A stretch of DNA of 45,660 bases. Origin: a virus. The DNA lies in IMG/VR virus record IMGVR_UViG_3300035688_000013, positions 1 to 45,660 of that record; one strand, given 5' to 3'. The translations under genes were made by a program, and so were the position numbers. The notes under the pieces are model-generated. The model did no database searches. It saw only the letters and a list, made by a program, of their open reading frames with translations, and was not told the DNA's origin. Numbering within the stretch: position 1 is the stretch's first letter; the number at the start of each line of letters is the position of its first letter. Positions 1 through 6,391 of this stretch are shown one piece after another.

Positions 1-127
1 CAGCCACCCTGCAACAGCAAACCTAGTCATGTTCTATGCCTCACTGGGTTTTGTGGTTCCGCTTACAGAAAGCAGAAATTCCAACAGAGTCGATTTTCGC
101 CCACGCCACTGCCTTCTGCAGCCAGAA
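1..127. repeat. Terminal direct repeat marking a circular genome
   Basis: The first 127 bases are identical to the last 127 (45534-45660), read base by base. An exact overlap of this size at contig ends is what a short-read assembler leaves when it closes a circular or circularly permuted molecule. Unique length is therefore 45,533 bp. Minus-strand genes run through the join, which supports true circularity. A real terminal redundancy is possible but less likely at exactly 127 bp. Confidence 0.95.
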
Positions 128-148
128 CAACCACACCCAATCATTCAA
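41..148 (-). CDS. Possible 35-residue micro-protein
   Basis: Short reading frame with a TTG start that overlaps the stop of the upstream gene (141-338). The product is Trp-rich at its N-terminus and ends in a Cys/Lys/His-rich tail. It fills the gap between 141-338 and the junction gene 45465-45563 (continuing across the circle). A competing frame from ATG gives a Cys/Arg-rich 36-mer, so the frame choice is uncertain. No family recognised. Confidence 0.4.
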   Translation of the reverse strand: MNDWVWLFWLQKAVAWAKIDSVGISAFCKRNHKTQ

Positions 149-338
149 TATCAACCTCAGAAATCAGTTCAGCCCGGTCTACTCGCACCTTGTAAAAGTC
201 CTTCTTCTGAAATTCAATCGCCTTTTCAATCGCCAAGCTGATAGTGTCAGCTACAACGTCATAGTTAGCCCAGTTTTCCCAGAGGTCAGGTTGCTTCTTG
301 CTTGTAACAACATGAACGTTTATCTTCCAAATTTTCAT
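141..338 (-). CDS. Hypothetical protein, 65 aa
   Basis: Starts at ATG behind a GGTGGTGA-type ribosome site. Alternating hydrophobic and charged residues near the start (MKIWKINVHVVTS) suggest a beta strand followed by one long helix (about residues 30-48), a small alpha/beta fold. The head resembles viral proteins that act on nucleic acid or as anti-host factors, but no family can be named. It sits in the minus-strand micro-protein array. Confidence 0.7.
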   Translation of the reverse strand: MKIWKINVHVVTSKKQPDLWENWANYDVVADTISLAIEKAIEFQKKDFYKVRVDRAELISEVDIE

Positions 339-446
339 TCAATCACCACCTTTCCAGTCGGGGAAAGTGCGGCGCCATGCAGTAAGGAGAAAGGAAAAGG
401 CAATGCTACCTGAAAAAGTCTGCACAGCACCATTACACCCCCTCAT
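339..446 (-). CDS. Possible 35-residue micro-protein
   Basis: ATG-started frame overlapping the 3' end of the CxxC gene 433-567 and ending directly before the ATG of 141-338. The middle is hydrophobic (SIAFSFLLTAW) and the tail basic. A second frame over the same DNA is also open, so only the gap-filling position supports it. Confidence 0.35.
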   Translation of the reverse strand: MRGCNGAVQTFSGSIAFSFLLTAWRRTFPDWKGGD

Positions 447-567
447 TCTTCTTAGGTTTGAAATCCGAACATTTTTCTGGAAAATCAGAATGGTAAAGAC
501 CGCAATAACCATACCATATTGTAGGGTCTTTCCGTTCAAGGCACTTAATACAATCAATAGTGGTCAT
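433..567 (-). CDS. Zinc-binding micro-protein, 44 aa
   Basis: Frame from ATG at 567 to TAA at 433. Cysteines at about residues 6, 9, 22 and 33 (CIKC ... YC ... KC) form a likely four-Cys metal site. A GGAGG-type site precedes the ATG. It belongs to the family of tiny Cys-rich proteins that dominates this arm; such proteins often bind nucleic acid or host factors, but no function is known. Confidence 0.7.
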   Translation of the reverse strand: MTTIDCIKCLERKDPTIWYGYCGLYHSDFPEKCSDFKPKKNEGV

Positions 568-580
568 ATTTTGAGCCTCC

Positions 581-760
581 TCAACCCTCACTCTTCTTTG
601 TCAGAAAACTAATGATGTGGTTTTCTTCATCTATCTCGATAGCTTCAATCTTTTTGGTTTTCCTAACGAGTTTAATGAACTCTATTAGGTCATACTCGCG
701 CCTTGGAATAACATTCATTTGTCCTGCTTGCGCATTTTCTATCCAAAAGACCTCTTTCAT
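581..760 (-). CDS. Hypothetical protein, 59 aa
   Basis: ATG at 760 overlaps the TGA of the upstream coiled-coil gene (ATGA junction), implying translational coupling. The product starts MKEVFWIENA, has a helix around residues 22-40 and an acidic strand near residues 40-50. Compact alpha/beta composition, no Cys pair, no recognised family. Confidence 0.7.
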   Translation of the reverse strand: MKEVFWIENAQAGQMNVIPRREYDLIEFIKLVRKTKKIEAIEIDEENHIISFLTKKSEG

Positions 761-903
761 GGTTTTTTCAGCTCCACAACCTTCCGTTCCGCATCTTTCA
801 TAGTTATCTGCCCCGCAAAAAACTGAACTAGAATTTCTTTCAAATCGGCAAGTTCCTCGCTCACGGCAAGGTACAACTGTTCGATACGGTCAAGACGCTT
901 CAC
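757..903 (-). CDS. Small coiled-coil protein, 48 aa
   Basis: GTG start at 903 behind GGTGAAAGC. Heptad-like leucine spacing (KRLDRIEQLYLAVSEELADL) predicts a helix or coiled coil through residues 3-45, ending KKP with an ATGA overlap to the next gene. Its first 24 codons are closely repeated in the neighbouring gene 935-1009, so the two arose by local duplication. Confidence 0.65.
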   Translation of the reverse strand: MKRLDRIEQLYLAVSEELADLKEILVQFFAGQITMKDAERKVVELKKP

Positions 904-934
904 GCTTTCACCTTCTCCCTTGCTTTCTTGCCTT

Positions 935-1009
935 TCATGGTTTTTTCAGCTCCGCAATTTCCTCGCTCAACAACAGCCATTCTTGCAACTCACGGTCAAG
1001 ACGTTTCAC
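935..1009 (-). CDS. Truncated duplicate of the coiled-coil gene, 24 aa
   Basis: GTG start at 1009, stop at 935. The peptide begins KRLDRELQEWLLLSEEIAEL and ends KKP, matching the start and end of the 48-residue protein at 757-903 with the middle missing. A 12-codon frame rich in Lys lies between the copies. It may be a real micro-protein or a decayed duplicate. Confidence 0.5.
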   Translation of the reverse strand: MKRLDRELQEWLLLSEEIAELKKP

Positions 1010-1143
1010 GCCTTAGCCTCCTCTTCATCATGAATCTCCTCGAAATTATCCCCTGATTCTTCATAATCATAACTTCGAGTGCAATTGTGACACTCCCATC
1101 CACCAGCATTCTTGCATGTTTTCTCAAAATCACAACAGCTCAC
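1006..1143 (-). CDS. Cys-rich acidic micro-protein, 45 aa
   Basis: GTG start at 1143 behind GGTGAAAGC, stop overlapping the next GTG. Five cysteines and one His in the first 21 residues (CC ... C ... CxxC) suggest a zinc site, followed by an Asp/Glu-rich tail ending EEEAKA. An acidic tail on a zinc knuckle could mimic DNA, but that is speculation. Confidence 0.65.
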   Translation of the reverse strand: MSCCDFEKTCKNAGGWECHNCTRSYDYEESGDNFEEIHDEEEAKA

Positions 1144-1298
1144 GCTTTCACCCTCTCCATTTTTTGAACAAATATCTCAGGTGAATCCATTGACGATAGC
1201 AAACTTTCTAATTGTTCAAGGAACCAAGTCTTGTTCGCAACATCCCTATGTTCAAGAATCCATTGAATCCGTTCTCTAATTTGTGCCTTATTTAACAT
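1140..1298 (-). CDS. Hypothetical helical protein, 52 aa
   Basis: The ATG at 1298 is chosen over an in-frame upstream start because GGAGAAGG lies 7 bases before it. Predicted all-helical with amphipathic segments (AQIRERIQWILEH, FLEQLESLLSSM). The last codons (VKA) carry the ribosome site for the next gene. No family recognised. Confidence 0.7.
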   Translation of the reverse strand: MLNKAQIRERIQWILEHRDVANKTWFLEQLESLLSSMDSPEIFVQKMERVKA

Positions 1299-1450
1299 GC
1301 TTTTGCCTTCTCCTTTTTCCAATACTTGCGTTGAGCAAGCCAAATCAAACTAGCCAGCTTGTTGCATTCATCTTGATTCAATCGCATTGCATTGTTACCT
1401 TGATGGATGATAACGCCATTAGGATCTGTTCGAACTTGATAGCCTACCAT
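1292..1450 (-). CDS. Hypothetical protein, 52 aa
   Basis: ATG at 1450, AAGGAGCAG ribosome site upstream, stop overlapping the next gene. N-terminal half reads as a short beta hairpin (MVGYQVRTDPNGVIIHQG), C-terminal half as a helix with a Lys-rich end. No recognised domain. Confidence 0.65.
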   Translation of the reverse strand: MVGYQVRTDPNGVIIHQGNNAMRLNQDECNKLASLIWLAQRKYWKKEKAKAC

Positions 1451-1453
1451 GGT

Positions 1454-1603
1454 TTATCTGCTCCTTACTCCTAGCCAACTGCACGGCTCACGACCATCTG
1501 GCCTGCACTTGCCGTTAGACGGAAAATGATGTTTGCTGCCATCCACTGGGCATAAGCAAAGTTTGGATAAGCCGCATGTGAGGCTGTCGCCAGCGTGAAG
1601 CAA
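1454..1603 (-). CDS. Cys/His-rich micro-protein, 49 aa
   Basis: TTG start at 1603 preceded by AAGGAGGAAAAC, an almost perfect Shine-Dalgarno at good spacing. Five cysteines and two adjacent histidines around GSKHHFPSNGKCRPDG suggest a metal-binding fold. A competing frame on the same strand is open but lacks this ribosome site. Confidence 0.55.
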   Translation of the reverse strand: MLHAGDSLTCGLSKLCLCPVDGSKHHFPSNGKCRPDGREPCSWLGVRSR

Positions 1604-1605
1604 AT

Positions 1606-1782
1606 TTAGTTTTCCTCCTTGAGAAGTTTATAGCAACCAAAGCCAATCGCATAAGAGAACAATTGTATTGCGATAGGAATTGGAAAGTGAAACAGTCCTG
1701 TTATGCTTAAGCCTAAGGCAAAACCTGTACCGATACTATAGAAAAAGAACCAAGCTTTCCATTTGAGAAGCAAAACGCTCAA
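1606..1782 (-). CDS. Small two-span membrane protein, 58 aa
   Basis: TTG start overlapping the TGA of the ParB-like gene (TTGA junction). Two hydrophobic stretches, about residues 10-30 and 35-52, with Lys at both ends, predict a small hairpin in the membrane. Immediately downstream of the partition-like gene, so co-translated with it. Role unknown. Confidence 0.6.
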   Translation of the reverse strand: MSVLLLKWKAWFFFYSIGTGFALGLSITGLFHFPIPIAIQLFSYAIGFGCYKLLKEEN

Positions 1783-2855
1783 GCCTCCATACCTTGCGCG
1801 ATTTCGCCGTAAACCCGTTCAGCTTCCTTCTCGCTGAAAGTGTCATAACTCACAGTTACAACGTGGAAACCATAATATTGCTCAAGTTTCTTGCGGAGTC
1901 GTGCATCGTCATCTCGTTTCCTTCTGTGAACCGCGTTCCCGTCAATGTAAACGGCAACCTTCTTTTCTGGAAAGTACAGATCTGGCACGGTTTTTTGGAT
2001 GCAGAACTCGACGTCTCTAAAGACGGCGTGGTTTTCGGTGCTGAACCTTGTGTAGATTGCGTCTTCCATTTTGCTGTGCATGGGACTCATGTGCGCCTTG
2101 ACTTCTTCCCACTTTTCCTTTGGCTTTTCGGTGGCAGCATGGTTCTGTTCTTTGGCTTTTGGCACCTTGATTTCTATGTCGTAGCACAGGGGGCAAAGGT
2201 CGCGTCCGTTGTGGTTTTTCATTCGGGTGATGTTGAAGGCCATGTGGCAGCGGGCGCATTGGATGTTGTTGTTTATGATTGCGTAGGGTTTCGGTTTGAC
2301 TATGGTATCTTGCGTTACACGATTCGGTACACGCTGTGTAGCGACAATTTCAGCTTTGGCTTCGCCACCTTTCTTGCCAAGATCAGCCATTGGTTGGTCT
2401 TTGAATTCGTCAGGAAGATACTTCACCACAAAACTGTAACTCTTGTGAATATTCTCTGCAATTTCCTTAGCTTTCCATCCTTTCAGTTTTGCTAATTCCG
2501 CAAGCGTGTGGGTTTTGTCTTCTTCCGTGTAATCTTCTCGATGTAGGTTTTCCTCAAGTTGCAGTAAGATAGCCTTGTCATCTGTGACTTCTTTCACATG
2601 AACGGGAACCATTTCTAACTCTGCTTTTTGTGCAGCCTTGACTCTTCGAGTTCCAGCAACGATTTCATAATGTCCTTCTGCGTCATGTAAAGGGCGAGCA
2701 ATAATAGGTTCGAGAACTCCGTTTTGTTTTATGCTTTCAACAAGTTCTTGGAACCTTTCTGGATCTGGTTCTACTATGCGACTTTGGAATTTCATTGGAA
2801 CAAGTTTGGCTATCGGAAGAAGAACTGTCGCAAACATTTTATGTTCTTCGCTCAT
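1779..2855 (-). CDS. ParB-like domain, zinc finger and Vsr-like nuclease fusion
   Basis: Three parts are visible in 358 residues. Residues about 8-100 are a ParB N-terminal domain with the GTRR box (68-71); 110-150 form a helix-turn-helix. Residues 200-224 hold CxxC ... CxxC, a zinc site. Residues about 260-350 look like a Vsr/DUF559 PD-(D/E)XK nuclease: PDLYF (Asp 292), VAVYIDG (Asp 305), then NAVH and a basic helix, ending HVVTVSY. ParB-family proteins load on centromere-like DNA and hydrolyse CTP; Vsr enzymes nick DNA. The fusion suggests a sequence-guided nuclease or a partition protein that cuts. No ParA ATPase is present in the genome. The start ATG at 2855 follows AAGGAGACTTAG. Confidence 0.85.
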   Translation of the reverse strand: MSEEHKMFATVLLPIAKLVPMKFQSRIVEPDPERFQELVESIKQNGVLEPIIARPLHDAEGHYEIVAGTRRVKAAQKAELEMVPVHVKEVTDDKAILLQLEENLHREDYTEEDKTHTLAELAKLKGWKAKEIAENIHKSYSFVVKYLPDEFKDQPMADLGKKGGEAKAEIVATQRVPNRVTQDTIVKPKPYAIINNNIQCARCHMAFNITRMKNHNGRDLCPLCYDIEIKVPKAKEQNHAATEKPKEKWEEVKAHMSPMHSKMEDAIYTRFSTENHAVFRDVEFCIQKTVPDLYFPEKKVAVYIDGNAVHRRKRDDDARLRKKLEQYYGFHVVTVSYDTFSEKEAERVYGEIAQGMEA

Positions 2856-2858
2856 GTT

Positions 2859-2957
2859 CTAAGTCTCCTTGTGTTTTCGCGGAAACTTTATCCCCAAATG
2901 CTTCTCCAAATAGGCGCGAGTGACTGGCACGAGCTCGTCTGGAACGTCTTTCGCCAA
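2859..2957 (-). CDS. Possible 32-residue micro-protein
   Basis: TTG start four bases after the stop of the octapeptide-repeat gene and stop just before the ParB-like ATG. The sequence (AKDVPDELVPVTRAYLEKH) reads like a natural helix with a basic tail, and its 3' end carries the ParB ribosome site. Support is from position and composition only. Confidence 0.45.
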   Translation of the reverse strand: MAKDVPDELVPVTRAYLEKHLGIKFPRKHKET

Positions 2958-2961
2958 ACCC

Positions 2962-3795
2962 TTAAGCCTCCTTAGGATACCCTACCGCATTTTGTTTGAG
3001 TATTTTCGCGTCTGGATGTACGTAGATCGTGTCGTCTTTGATTGCTGTGGCTAGTCTGCCTTTCAGCTCGGCTCTCGAAGAACCACGCAGCTCGGCACTC
3101 GAAGAATCATGCAGCTCGGCACTCGAAGAACCACACAGCAAGGCTCTCGAAGAATCATGCAGCTCGGCACTCGAAGAATCATGCAGCACGGCTCTCGAAG
3201 AATCATACAGCACGGCTCTCGAAGAATCATGCAGCACGGCTCTCGAAGAATCATGCAGCTCGGCACTCGAAGAACCACACAGCAAGGCTCTCGAAGAATC
3301 ATACAGCTCGGCACTCGAAGAACCACACAGCTCGGCACTCGAAGAATCATGCAGCACGGCTCTCGAAGAACCACACAGCAAGGCTCTCGAAGAATCATAC
3401 AGCACGGCTCTCGAAGAATCATGCAGCTCGGCACTCGAAGAATCATGCAGCTTGAGGAAGGTGTCGGTTACTGTAACTGATTCATCGTTGAGGAGTAGGT
3501 TGATTTTGACGCTTTCAGTCCATGCTTTCCAGCACGCTTTTGTTGCTTTTGCGACGTTTTTCTCGTACCACTCGGGGAGTGTTCTTTCGTCGTCGATTTT
3601 GAGTGTCCAGTCGTCTTGGTTTCGTGTTATGTGGGGGCCTTTTGGATTTATTTCTATGCGGATGAAGTCGCGGTCTTGGAGTTTCTTGTCGTCCAGCTTT
3701 GTTGATTCGATTATGGCCTCGTGGTTCATGGGGTTTTGTTTGAGCCAGTGGACGTTGAGGTCGCGGGTTATGATGCAACTAAAATACTCACACAA
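2962..3795 (-). CDS. Octapeptide-repeat protein with pentapeptide-like solenoid
   Basis: The N-terminal 110 or so residues form a globular domain with the segment ERTLPEWYEKN; then come sixteen 8-residue repeats of the form x-D/G-S-S-R/S-A-x-L (3068-3452), then a short tail. Related repeat proteins occur in phages and bacteria and probably fold as a narrow beta solenoid with Ala and Leu facing inward. I place the start at TTG 3795, just after the RHH gene stop, although the frame is open to an ATG at 3843 inside that gene. The 24-bp DNA repeat makes several other frames open; these are shadows. Function unknown; solenoids of this kind can mimic DNA or scaffold partners. Confidence 0.75.
   Translation of the reverse strand: MCEYFSCIITRDLNVHWLKQNPMNHEAIIESTKLDDKKLQDRDFIRIEINPKGPHITRNQDDWTLKIDDERTLPEWYEKNVAKATKACWKAWTESVKINLLLNDESVTVTDTFLKLHDSSSAELHDSSRAVLYDSSRALLCGSSRAVLHDSSSAELCGSSSAELYDSSRALLCGSSSAELHDSSRAVLHDSSRAVLYDSSRAVLHDSSSAELHDSSRALLCGSSSAELHDSSSAELRGSSRAELKGRLATAIKDDTIYVHPDAKILKQNAVGYPKEA
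3068..3452 (-). repeat. Sixteen tandem 24-bp repeats inside a coding region
   Basis: About 385 bp made of 24-bp units that differ at a few fixed positions, so the array stays in frame and encodes an octapeptide solenoid. Nearly identical neighbouring units invite copy-number change by slippage or recombination. Confidence 0.95.
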
Positions 3796-3800
3796 AACCC

Positions 3801-3938
3801 TTAAGCCTCCGTTGCATTTTTGCGGATTATCGTGCGAATCCATGTAGTTGGGTGCTTGAAACCTTCCTTCTTCGCCTTCTTCTCAGATAGTTTCCATTCT
3901 TCCATGCTTATGGTGATACGTTTTTGGTGCTTGTCCAT
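3801..3938 (-). CDS. RHH transcriptional regulator, 45 aa
   Basis: ATG at 3938, TAA at 3801. The layout is strand-helix-helix: KRITISMEEW (strand), then SEKKAKKEGF and TTWIRTIIRKN as helices, the classic Arc/CopG/MetJ fold. Such dimers insert the strand into the DNA major groove. It is transcribed away from a second RHH gene (4071-4238) and from a palindromic operator at 3989-4010, so it probably autoregulates and controls the neighbour. Confidence 0.8.
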   Translation of the reverse strand: MDKHQKRITISMEEWKLSEKKAKKEGFKHPTTWIRTIIRKNATEA

Positions 3939-3956
3939 TTTTTCACACAACTAGAT

Positions 3957-4010
3957 AACAGTTACTTAACCTCTATGAGTATATAAGATTAACTGTTGCG
4001 TAACAGTTAA
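3957..4010. promoter_or_regulatory. Divergent promoter with palindromic operator
   Basis: A 22-bp palindrome at 3989-4010 has arms TTAACTGTT and AACAGTTAA around GCGT. A further half-site AACAGTTA lies at 3957-3964. Between them is AGTATATAAG (3977-3986), a TATA box usable in both directions. The site lies between two divergently oriented RHH genes beside the integrase, as expected for a lysogeny-type switch. Confidence 0.75.
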
Positions 4011-4070
4011 AAGAGAGTTTAACCCTTAAATAAGTGTTGATAAAGATAAACATGAAAACGTGTTCAAATT

Positions 4071-4238
4071 ATGGGACAGAAAAGAGTCTCAATCAACGAT
4101 GCGGAATGGAAAACCGTAGAAGACTACTTTAAGAAACACCAAAAGGAATTATGGGTACTCGGAATCGACAGTCCAACAGCACTTATTCGCTACTGGGTGA
4201 GGCAAGGGGCAATGGGGTCTTACAACCCGCCGAAATAA
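4071..4238 (+). CDS. RHH-like regulator, 55 aa
   Basis: ATG at 4071, TAA at 4236-4238. Strand-helix-helix layout: KRVSINDAEW, helix KTVEDYFKKHQKE, helix SPTALIRYWVRQG. It resembles the RHH protein at 3801-3938 (same K-R-hydrophobic strand and E-W). The TATA-like CTTAAATAAG at 4024-4033 could serve it. The last 56 bases overlap a convergent minus-strand frame (4183-4326), so one of the two 3' ends may be non-functional. Confidence 0.65.
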   Translation: MGQKRVSINDAEWKTVEDYFKKHQKELWVLGIDSPTALIRYWVRQGAMGSYNPPK

Positions 4239-4326
4239 CAATTTCCAGAAGTTCCTCATCAGACTTTCCAAGAAACTTTTGCCTTAATCGCTTCAAATCT
4301 TGCTCGTCAATGCCTATTATATGCAT
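4183..4326 (-). CDS. Possible small helical regulator, 47 aa
   Basis: ATG at 4326, stop at 4183. Sequence begins MHIIGIDEQDLKRLRQKFLG and continues as amphipathic helix (SDEELLEIVIS). On the minus strand a TATA element (AGTATATAATTT, about 4339-4350) lies roughly 20 bp upstream, so the mRNA may be leaderless. It overlaps the 3' end of the plus-strand RHH gene. No family recognised. Confidence 0.5.
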   Translation of the reverse strand: MHIIGIDEQDLKRLRQKFLGKSDEELLEIVISAGCKTPLPLASPSSE

Positions 4327-4400
4327 AGGTCTTCAGCAAATTATATACTTATGCATTGAATATGCTTTTAAATCTATCGAAACGTTTACAAATTGCATAA
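4317..4400. promoter_or_regulatory. AT-rich region with repeated TATGCAT-like sites
   Basis: Contains TATATGCATA, TTATGCATTG, AATATGC and TTGCATAA within 84 bp plus TATA elements. Repeated short palindromes next to the integrase 3' end fit operators or recombinase arm sites. No tRNA-like attachment core was seen. Confidence 0.4.
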
Positions 4401-4431
4401 TCGGAGAGAGAGGTGACTTTAAATGAAAATG

Positions 4432-5559
4432 TTACGGTCGCCGCAACCTCTTCGCCAAATCCTCCCGCATCCAAGGTTTCGCCATCTTCAACATTTCATA
4501 CAGTTCGTGCATTTCCTCCTGCTCCTTCAACCAAGCTGGATCACGCATTTTGTCGCGTATCGCACGATCCTGAGGACTCAAGCCCACTTCACTCAAAAAC
4601 TCGATTTCGTCTAAGGCACGCTTATACGCTTCACGCAACTGCTCTATGGCAGGTCGTGAGTAGGGCGCGTCCTCGCCGCGTACCTTTCTGCCTTTCATCT
4701 TCTGAATCCAATTCCTACTGACCCCGGCACTTTCGAGTGTGGTTTCAAGAATGCGCCTTCCATCATGGCTAGTGCATTTGACCCCGCTTCGCTTGCTCAG
4801 CTCATAGAATATTTTGGTTATCTGATCGATGCCCAAAGGTTTGATTGGCTTGTTGATTCGCAAGAAAACATGGTCGCTAGGAGTCCACGCGACGACAAGA
4901 TGGTTCCGAATCATCCAATCCATCATTTTAACCAAAGCACGTTTCGCTTCGCCACTGATGAAAGTCTCCTGCCTAACGCCCTTGTACTTGCCCTTTCCAT
5001 GACCTTTAATCGATTCCGAACCCAAACTGATATGCGGGGTTTCCACGTTTTGCCAGTTTTCCTCGAAATGGCACCATTTTAAATGCGTCAAGGATTCCTC
5101 TGCCAAACCACTTGAAAAAGCAACCAACACCAAAGCTTGGTCACGAGGATTAAAGCAAGCCTCGTAAAACTTGAAACGTTCCCCTTTCGTAGCCGCACGA
5201 GAATCCTTCTTAGCCACATAATCAACCTTGCCAGCTTCACCCTGCAACTCACGATAGTTCCGTTTGAAGAAGCTACGCACAACCATACTGCAAGCCCATC
5301 TCACGCTATCCGTGAACGGTGCTTCAACCACAAACCTATCTAGCAAATGTTCCGCTTCCAAGTTATTCGCGTCTTTCTTCAACTCTAAAAGTGCATTAGG
5401 ATCCAGCTTTGCCCAATCGCAAAAATAGAACAGTAAAATCGTCTTTTTCTCTGGGAAACTATGGTACGCTTTGCTTAGCCACGTTTGAACGCACTCGAAA
5501 CGCTTAGCCCAGCGCTCGAGTACATCGTCAACCGTGAACTCAAAACGCCTCTCCCGCAC
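4432..5559 (-). CDS. int: Tyrosine recombinase (integrase)
   Basis: The 375-residue product has an N-terminal SAM-like helical part (1-105) and a C-terminal catalytic part. Visible motifs are SHDGRR (His 255, Arg 258), the MKGRK segment near 279 and the nucleophile Tyr 290 (APYSRP). The box I position normally holding Arg in GLRxSE reads GLAEES here (Ala 143), so either another Arg substitutes or the enzyme has reduced activity. The last 85 residues form an extra charged helical tail. GTG start directly follows the TAG of the upstream gene. Role: integration or excision of the genome, or resolution of multimers. No attachment core was identified. Confidence 0.8.
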   Translation of the reverse strand: MRERRFEFTVDDVLERWAKRFECVQTWLSKAYHSFPEKKTILLFYFCDWAKLDPNALLELKKDANNLEAEHLLDRFVVEAPFTDSVRWACSMVVRSFFKRNYRELQGEAGKVDYVAKKDSRAATKGERFKFYEACFNPRDQALVLVAFSSGLAEESLTHLKWCHFEENWQNVETPHISLGSESIKGHGKGKYKGVRQETFISGEAKRALVKMMDWMIRNHLVVAWTPSDHVFLRINKPIKPLGIDQITKIFYELSKRSGVKCTSHDGRRILETTLESAGVSRNWIQKMKGRKVRGEDAPYSRPAIEQLREAYKRALDEIEFLSEVGLSPQDRAIRDKMRDPAWLKEQEEMHELYEMLKMAKPWMREDLAKRLRRP

Positions 5560-5778
5560 CTACTCTTCACCCAAAATCTCATCTTTTATGAATGCCCTAA
5601 GTACATGACACGCATCTCCATTGGAATCAACCAACTTTCGCTTTTGCAACCACGTATTTAGTGCTGTAGGTGAAGAGTAGAAGTTTTCATGTTTCTTCTC
5701 AAAATACTCAAACCATTTGCTCATCTCTCCAAGGTTATTAGACATACATCGCGGTTTGTTTTTCAAGTTGTACCTCAT
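5560..5778 (-). CDS. Hypothetical protein, 72 aa
   Basis: ATG at 5778 overlaps the TGA of the upstream membrane gene; its TAG abuts the integrase GTG. The protein is charged and mostly helical (MSKWFEYFEKKHENF, TALNTWLQKRK), with two Cys. Tight coupling suggests a partner of the integrase, perhaps an N-terminal-like helper or a directionality factor; that is inference. Confidence 0.7.
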   Translation of the reverse strand: MRYNLKNKPRCMSNNLGEMSKWFEYFEKKHENFYSSPTALNTWLQKRKLVDSNGDACHVLRAFIKDEILGEE

Positions 5779-6110
5779 GCTTTCGCCAACCTATCAAAGA
5801 CATCTTGATTTTGCCTACTAACTTTCCATAAAGTCAAAGCATTAACTATTACAGGAGCGTTCAAGGCTAATGCAAAAAACATCAATAGCAGACTGTTATC
5901 ATAGAGAACCAAAAGGCACAACAACATCAAAGAGCCAGTAACGGTTAAGAGACAATGCACATATTTTTCCTCTATTTTTTTGGTGAGAAAATTAAAAACT
6001 CGATTCCGTTCTCTGCAACCCATTTTCAAACCTATTTTTGTTAGCAACTCGTCAACTAGCAATGCAGAAACGCCAATTATGAAACTTAATATAGAAACTA
6101 AGCTAGGCAT
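5775..6110 (-). CDS. DUF5658-like membrane protein, 111 aa
   Basis: Three to four hydrophobic segments (about residues 5-22, 50-70, 72-95). The first loop has the pattern D-E-L-L-T ... G ... G ... E-x-N, seen in archaeal DUF5658-type membrane proteins. Overlaps both neighbours by a few bases. Function in that family is unknown; in a virus it may alter the host membrane or block superinfection. Confidence 0.65.
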   Translation of the reverse strand: MPSLVSILSFIIGVSALLVDELLTKIGLKMGCRERNRVFNFLTKKIEEKYVHCLLTVTGSLMLLCLLVLYDNSLLLMFFALALNAPVIVNALTLWKVSRQNQDVFDRLAKA

Positions 6111-6189
6111 AGGAATCTCTGCTAACCCTCCATTTTTTAAAATGACTTATGAATTCAAGATATAGATAGCCAATATTCTTTCTTTTCAC
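6103..6189 (-). CDS. Possible 28-residue basic micro-protein
   Basis: GTG start with GGTGG 6 bases upstream; the stop overlaps the next ATG. Basic and aromatic-rich (KRKNIGYLYLEF). Fills the gap between two better supported genes. Confidence 0.45.
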   Translation of the reverse strand: MKRKNIGYLYLEFISHFKKWRVSRDSYA

Positions 6190-6202
6190 AGCTCCACCCG
6201 CA

Positions 6203-6391
6203 TCAGCAGAATATGTAGTCAAGCATGTTAATATCAACATCATTCGCCTTGAGGTTAGCAATACATTTCCTACAGGAACACTGGTATGCCAAGCAATCAA
6301 TCCATTGATTGGCCCAGCTTGCTGATGGATCTTCCTTCAAGACTTTGTCTAGCCTTCTCATTGCAAAATGCTCTTTATTCAATATATCCAC
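6203..6391 (-). CDS. Cys-rich protein, 62 aa
   Basis: GTG start at 6391 in the divergent region facing the plus-strand block. Cysteines in DCLAYQCSCRKC (about residues 32-42) could bind metal; helices flank them. First gene of the leftward arm, so expressed from the 6392-6605 region. No family recognised. Confidence 0.65.
   Translation of the reverse strand: MDILNKEHFAMRRLDKVLKEDPSASWANQWIDCLAYQCSCRKCIANLKANDVDINMLDYIFC

Noticed and set aside
1794-2495. 233-codon plus-strand frame opposite the ParB-like gene
   Set aside because: Antisense shadow of a gene with clear ParB and nuclease motifs.
3068-3452. CRISPR array
   Set aside because: Units are directly adjacent 24-bp repeats without spacers and lie in a coding frame.
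3029-3847. Long plus-strand frame over the octapeptide array (272 codons) and two other frames
   Set aside because: The 24-bp repeats keep all frames open; the minus-strand frame has a non-repetitive natural N-terminal domain and fits the operon.
4423-4614. Plus-strand frame with a good GAGGTGA ribosome site at the integrase 3' end
   Set aside because: The frame is antisense to the integrase C-terminus and its product is Pro/His/Phe-rich without natural character; the ribosome-like site may be chance or a relic.
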